NCBI GenBank assembly: GCA_964426915.1
Contig: CAYRTD010000172.1
Coordinates: 1 to 7,946, forward strand
Length of the DNA: 7,946 nt
Direction of reading: 5' to 3'
From: CAYRTD01 sp964426915
Lineage (GTDB): Bacteria; Bacteroidota; Bacteroidia; Bacteroidales; GCA-2748055
Below are positions 5,956-7,946 of the stretch, piece by piece. The first letter of the stretch is position 1. Every line of letters begins with the position of its first letter. Under the pieces are notes generated by a model that was not told where the DNA came from, did no database searches, and was given only the letters and a program-made list of their open reading frames with translations. Position numbers and translations under genes: made by a program.

Positions 5956-6663
5956 CTAAATTTTTCTGACATCAAGAAATGCTCCGCTGTCATATTTTTT
6001 TGCCTTCTCTATACCCTCTGAAATGATTCTTGCAGCTTCTTCAGGGTCGGGCATACGGGAAGTTCCCTTAGCGCTTTTTAGCTTCTTTATTACCGGGAAC
6101 TTCTCCTGCTCTGACAGACTGTAAATATAATCCTGCATCTCACTGTCAATGAGACCGGGAGCAAGAGATGTGAAATGAGTGGATTCATGTTCTTTAGAAT
6201 ATAAGTCAATAAGCATATTGAGAGTAGCCTTGGATAAAGCATATGCATTCCAGCCTCTTGATCCACTAACCGATGCTCCGGATGATATGCCAACTACATG
6301 TCCGATAGGAATTTGCAATTTGAACAAACTGTCTGTCAGTATTTTATTTGCCCACACATTCACATCCATCACTTTTCTGATTTCATCCAGGCTTGTATCC
6401 TGTAAATCTTTTATTTCATTCAAAATTCCGGCATTTAAAATAACCAGATCCAGGGATGGTACATTTTCTAAAAACTGCGGAATTTTTGATTCAACTTCTC
6501 TAAATTCTGAAAGATCCTGTGACAGAAAGCGGAAATTAGTATGTTTATTCAAAACATCATTGGATTTTCTGCTTATCCCAAATACATTATGCCCTTTTTT
6601 AAGATATATTTTTGAAAGCCCGAATCCAACTCCCGAACTTGTACCAGTAATTAAAATATTCAT
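5956..6663 (-). CDS. Short-chain dehydrogenase/reductase (classical SDR family)
   Basis: A 235-residue NAD(P)-dependent oxidoreductase with a single Rossmann domain. Seen: cofactor-binding TGTSSGVG at 6-13; NAG at 77-79; structural Asn102 in DVNVWANK; and catalytic Ser128, Tyr141 and Lys145 (ISSGAS and YALSK). SRK at 31-33 after the second strand favours NADP(H), because a basic residue there usually contacts the 2'-phosphate. The segment after the active site (SLAPGLIDSEM) is also typical. No signal peptide, so cytoplasmic. The substrate cannot be told from sequence. The start at 6663 gives MNILITG, the expected beginning. It lies on the minus strand, convergent with sodC, and 177 bases downstream of the DJ-1 gene in the same direction. 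That gap contains two inverted repeats, so it probably has its own promoter. Confidence 0.9.
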   Translation of the reverse strand: MNILITGTSSGVGFGLSKIYLKKGHNVFGISRKSNDVLNKHTNFRFLSQDLSEFREVESKIPQFLENVPSLDLVILNAGILNEIKDLQDTSLDEIRKVMDVNVWANKILTDSLFKLQIPIGHVVGISSGASVSGSRGWNAYALSKATLNMLIDLYSKEHESTHFTSLAPGLIDSEMQDYIYSLSEQEKFPVIKKLKSAKGTSRMPDPEEAARIISEGIEKAKKYDSGAFLDVRKI

Positions 6664-6696
6664 TTTATGAGATTAAAATGGTTTTTACTATATAGG

Positions 6697-6716
6697 ATTA
6701 ATAAATGTTTATTAAT
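6697..6716. promoter_or_regulatory. Palindrome upstream of the SDR start, possible operator
   Basis: ATTAATAAA (6697-6705), TG, TTTATTAAT (6708-6716): 9-bp perfect arms, 34 to 53 bases before the SDR start codon. Flanking AGGATT (6694-6699) and AATCCT (6721-6726) extend the symmetry imperfectly. The position suits a regulator binding site or a 5' leader hairpin. AT-rich DNA makes chance symmetry more likely. Confidence 0.35.
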
Positions 6717-6744
6717 TCTGAATCCTGAAAATAAAGTAGGGTTA

Positions 6745-6785
6745 TTTCTGCTTATACTCTTCAGAAAAATTGCACAAAGCAGAAA
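6745..6785. repeat. Inverted repeat between the DJ-1 and SDR genes
   Basis: TTTCTGCTT (6745-6753) and AAGCAGAAA (6777-6785) are perfect 9-bp arms with a 23-base loop. It lies after the DJ-1 stop codon on the minus strand. No clear T-run follows in that direction, so a terminator role is weak. Confidence 0.35.
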
Positions 6786-6840
6786 AATCCACTATTCATC
6801 AATTAGAAAAAAAATAGATTAGTTAAAAAGCCTGGAAACA

Positions 6841-7392
6841 TTATACTTCCGGTTCCAGTGCCTCATAAATTTTTTTCATGAAACCGTTAATATCCTTAGG
6901 GCCCTGGGCAGTAATGAAATTACCATCTTCAGCTACACCTGATTCCTGAAAATTAGCTCCAGCATTCTTCATATCTGTTGCAATAGCTATGTGCGAGGTC
7001 AGTGATTTTCCCCTTACAAGATCCGCTTCAATCAGTAATTGAGGGCCATGGCAGATTGCGGCTATCAGCTTATTTTTATTTGCAAAATCCTTAATGAGCT
7101 GAATGGCATCCTTATCCCGTCTCAACTTATCACCATTGATCACACCTCCTGGAAGTATTAATGCATCATAGTCTCCTGCATCTGTTCTATTTATTTTTTT
7201 ATCAGCATCGAATTCCTTCCCCCAGTTGGTCTTGTCCCAAGATTTGATCTTATTTTCCCCAGAGATAATGTGAACGGTTGCTCCATAGCCTTCGAGTTCC
7301 TCTTTTGGTGCAGTTAATTCTATCTCTTCGAATCCGTTGGTAGCCATAATCGCTACCTTTTTATTTTTAAGTTCTTTTTTTTCATGTGTCAT
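6841..7392 (-). CDS. DJ-1/PfpI family protein (class I glutamine amidotransferase-like)
   Basis: A 183-residue cytoplasmic protein of the PfpI/YhbO subgroup. Seen: VAIMATNGFEEIEL (13-26), where Glu22 aligns with the catalytic acid of PfpI; ALILPGG (77-83); the nucleophile elbow AAICHGPQLL with Cys114 and His115; then LTSHIAIATDMKNAGA and FITAQGPKDI, characteristic of the subgroup. Family members have been described as proteases, glyoxalase III enzymes or protein and nucleotide deglycases; which applies here is not decidable, and the deglycase claim is disputed for some homologues. A role in handling reactive carbonyl or oxidative stress is the usual inference and suits the sodC and Usp neighbours. 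The start at 7392 gives a short Lys-rich lead (MTHEKKELKNKK) before the first strand. The next Met (16) would cut into the fold. It is upstream of the SDR gene in the same direction. Confidence 0.9.
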   Translation of the reverse strand: MTHEKKELKNKKVAIMATNGFEEIELTAPKEELEGYGATVHIISGENKIKSWDKTNWGKEFDADKKINRTDAGDYDALILPGGVINGDKLRRDKDAIQLIKDFANKNKLIAAICHGPQLLIEADLVRGKSLTSHIAIATDMKNAGANFQESGVAEDGNFITAQGPKDINGFMKKIYEALEPEV

Positions 7393-7562
7393 AATTACGG
7401 GTGTTTTAGATTAAACAACTATTTTTATTTATAATAATACTTATCTGTTTGCATAGACTTACAGAAATAATTGTTCCAAAAGCTTATCTCATTAAATAAT
7501 TTCTTTTTTTTCACTTCATTTTCGGTGCAAACTTTTAAGTTAAGAGTTTACAGATAAAAAGC

Positions 7563-7826
7563 TAAGTAGTGTCCGTCAAAAAAGTCAGGTGTCTGGATCA
7601 TAACCGAATCCGCCAAATGGCGGTGAGCTAAGCGAAGCTAATGTTCGAGATCAAGGTGCTCATAGGAGTTAGTCGATAATGTTTTTGCATTATCTAGTAA
7701 GTCATACCGATAAATCGGTATTGGTGAGAGTGTAAGTAGTGTCTGTCAATAAAGTCGGGTGTCTGGATCATAACCGAATCCGCCAAATGGCGGTGAGCTC
7801 AGCGAAGCTAATGTTCGAGATCAAGG
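7563..7826 (+). repeat. Tandem 170-bp repeat units (copy 3, about 1.6 units)
   Basis: TAAGTAGTGTC begins at 7563 and again at 7733, giving a 170-base period. The second unit matches for about 94 bases, to AGATCAAGG at 7826, then switches to other sequence. Each unit contains the CCGCCA-AA-TGGCGG hairpin (7610-7623 and 7780-7793). The first also holds the two hairpins at 7675-7694 and 7704-7721. The same unit is found at 3886-4059 with a 174-base spacing, where the CCGCC hairpin has decayed. No gene lies in 7393-7946: 7393-7562 is AT-rich upstream DNA of the DJ-1 gene, without a promoter I can name with confidence. Confidence 0.88.
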
Positions 7827-7830
7827 CGCG

Positions 7831-7946
7831 CAACGCAGAACCGAGTGATAACGAGCTTCGCAACCGCACGCTGTCGCGGAAAGCTTCATGAGAACGCGGT
7901 CACGCCTGTCCGCGGTACTCCGGGAAATACCGCTGATGAGATCCCT
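7831..7946 (+). repeat. Junction motif, variable segment and start of terminal module (copy 3, cut by window end)
   Basis: 7832-7857 matches 4392-4417 with one difference (AACGCAGAA then A or C, then CGAGTGATAACGAGCT). A GC-rich stretch (7858-7935) follows that differs from copy 2. The last 11 bases, ATGAGATCCCT (7936-7946), match 4438-4448, the start of the terminal module. The window therefore ends inside the repeat. Confidence 0.75.

Noticed and set aside
6179..6670. 163-codon plus-strand frame opposite the SDR gene
   Set aside because: The minus-strand SDR has all catalytic motifs; this frame is its antisense shadow.
7563..7826. CRISPR array or integron attC sites
   Set aside because: The unit is too long and lacks short regular repeats with distinct spacers; no GTTRRRY / RYYYAAC core pair was found and no cas or integrase gene is present.

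Overview
The window looks like a piece of an AT-rich chromosome from a member of the Bacteroidota. This is an inference. It rests on A-rich start regions without clear Shine-Dalgarno sites, a tandem universal stress protein of the Bacteroidota style, a lipoprotein Cu/Zn superoxide dismutase, and intergenic palindromes of the TCCCGAwAGCTwTCGGGA type. No rRNA, tRNA, CRISPR array, prophage or complete insertion sequence was seen.

Layout: 1-67 is the tail of a dispersed repeat. 158-3888 holds a same-strand block: the dihydrolipoamide acyltransferase (E2, AceF type) and dihydrolipoamide dehydrogenase (E3) of a 2-oxoacid dehydrogenase complex, then a two-domain universal stress protein. 3886-4563 is a compound, GC-rich, hairpin-rich repeat region. 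4702-5686 holds a DCC-family (DUF393) thiol-disulfide protein and a lipoprotein sodC. 5687-5955 holds a nested inverted-repeat element and a perfect 38-bp palindrome that probably acts as a terminator. 5956-7392 holds two minus-strand genes, a short-chain dehydrogenase/reductase and a DJ-1/PfpI protein. 7563-7946 is another copy of the compound repeat and runs off the window end.

The genes fall into two themes. E2 and E3 cooperate in oxidative decarboxylation of pyruvate, but no E1 gene lies in the window. The rest resemble a loose stress and redox neighbourhood: Usp, a CxxC redox protein, periplasmic or surface superoxide dismutase, an oxidoreductase, and a DJ-1 family protein. Nothing shows they form a single operon.

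The most unusual content is non-coding. Three same-orientation copies of a modular repeat flank the two gene blocks. The repeat consists of 170-174 bp tandem units carrying conserved hairpins, a variable GC-rich middle, a 26-bp junction motif, and a terminal module with a 66/67 identical end. It resembles a composite repeat or MITE-like element rather than a gene. Its function is unknown to me.
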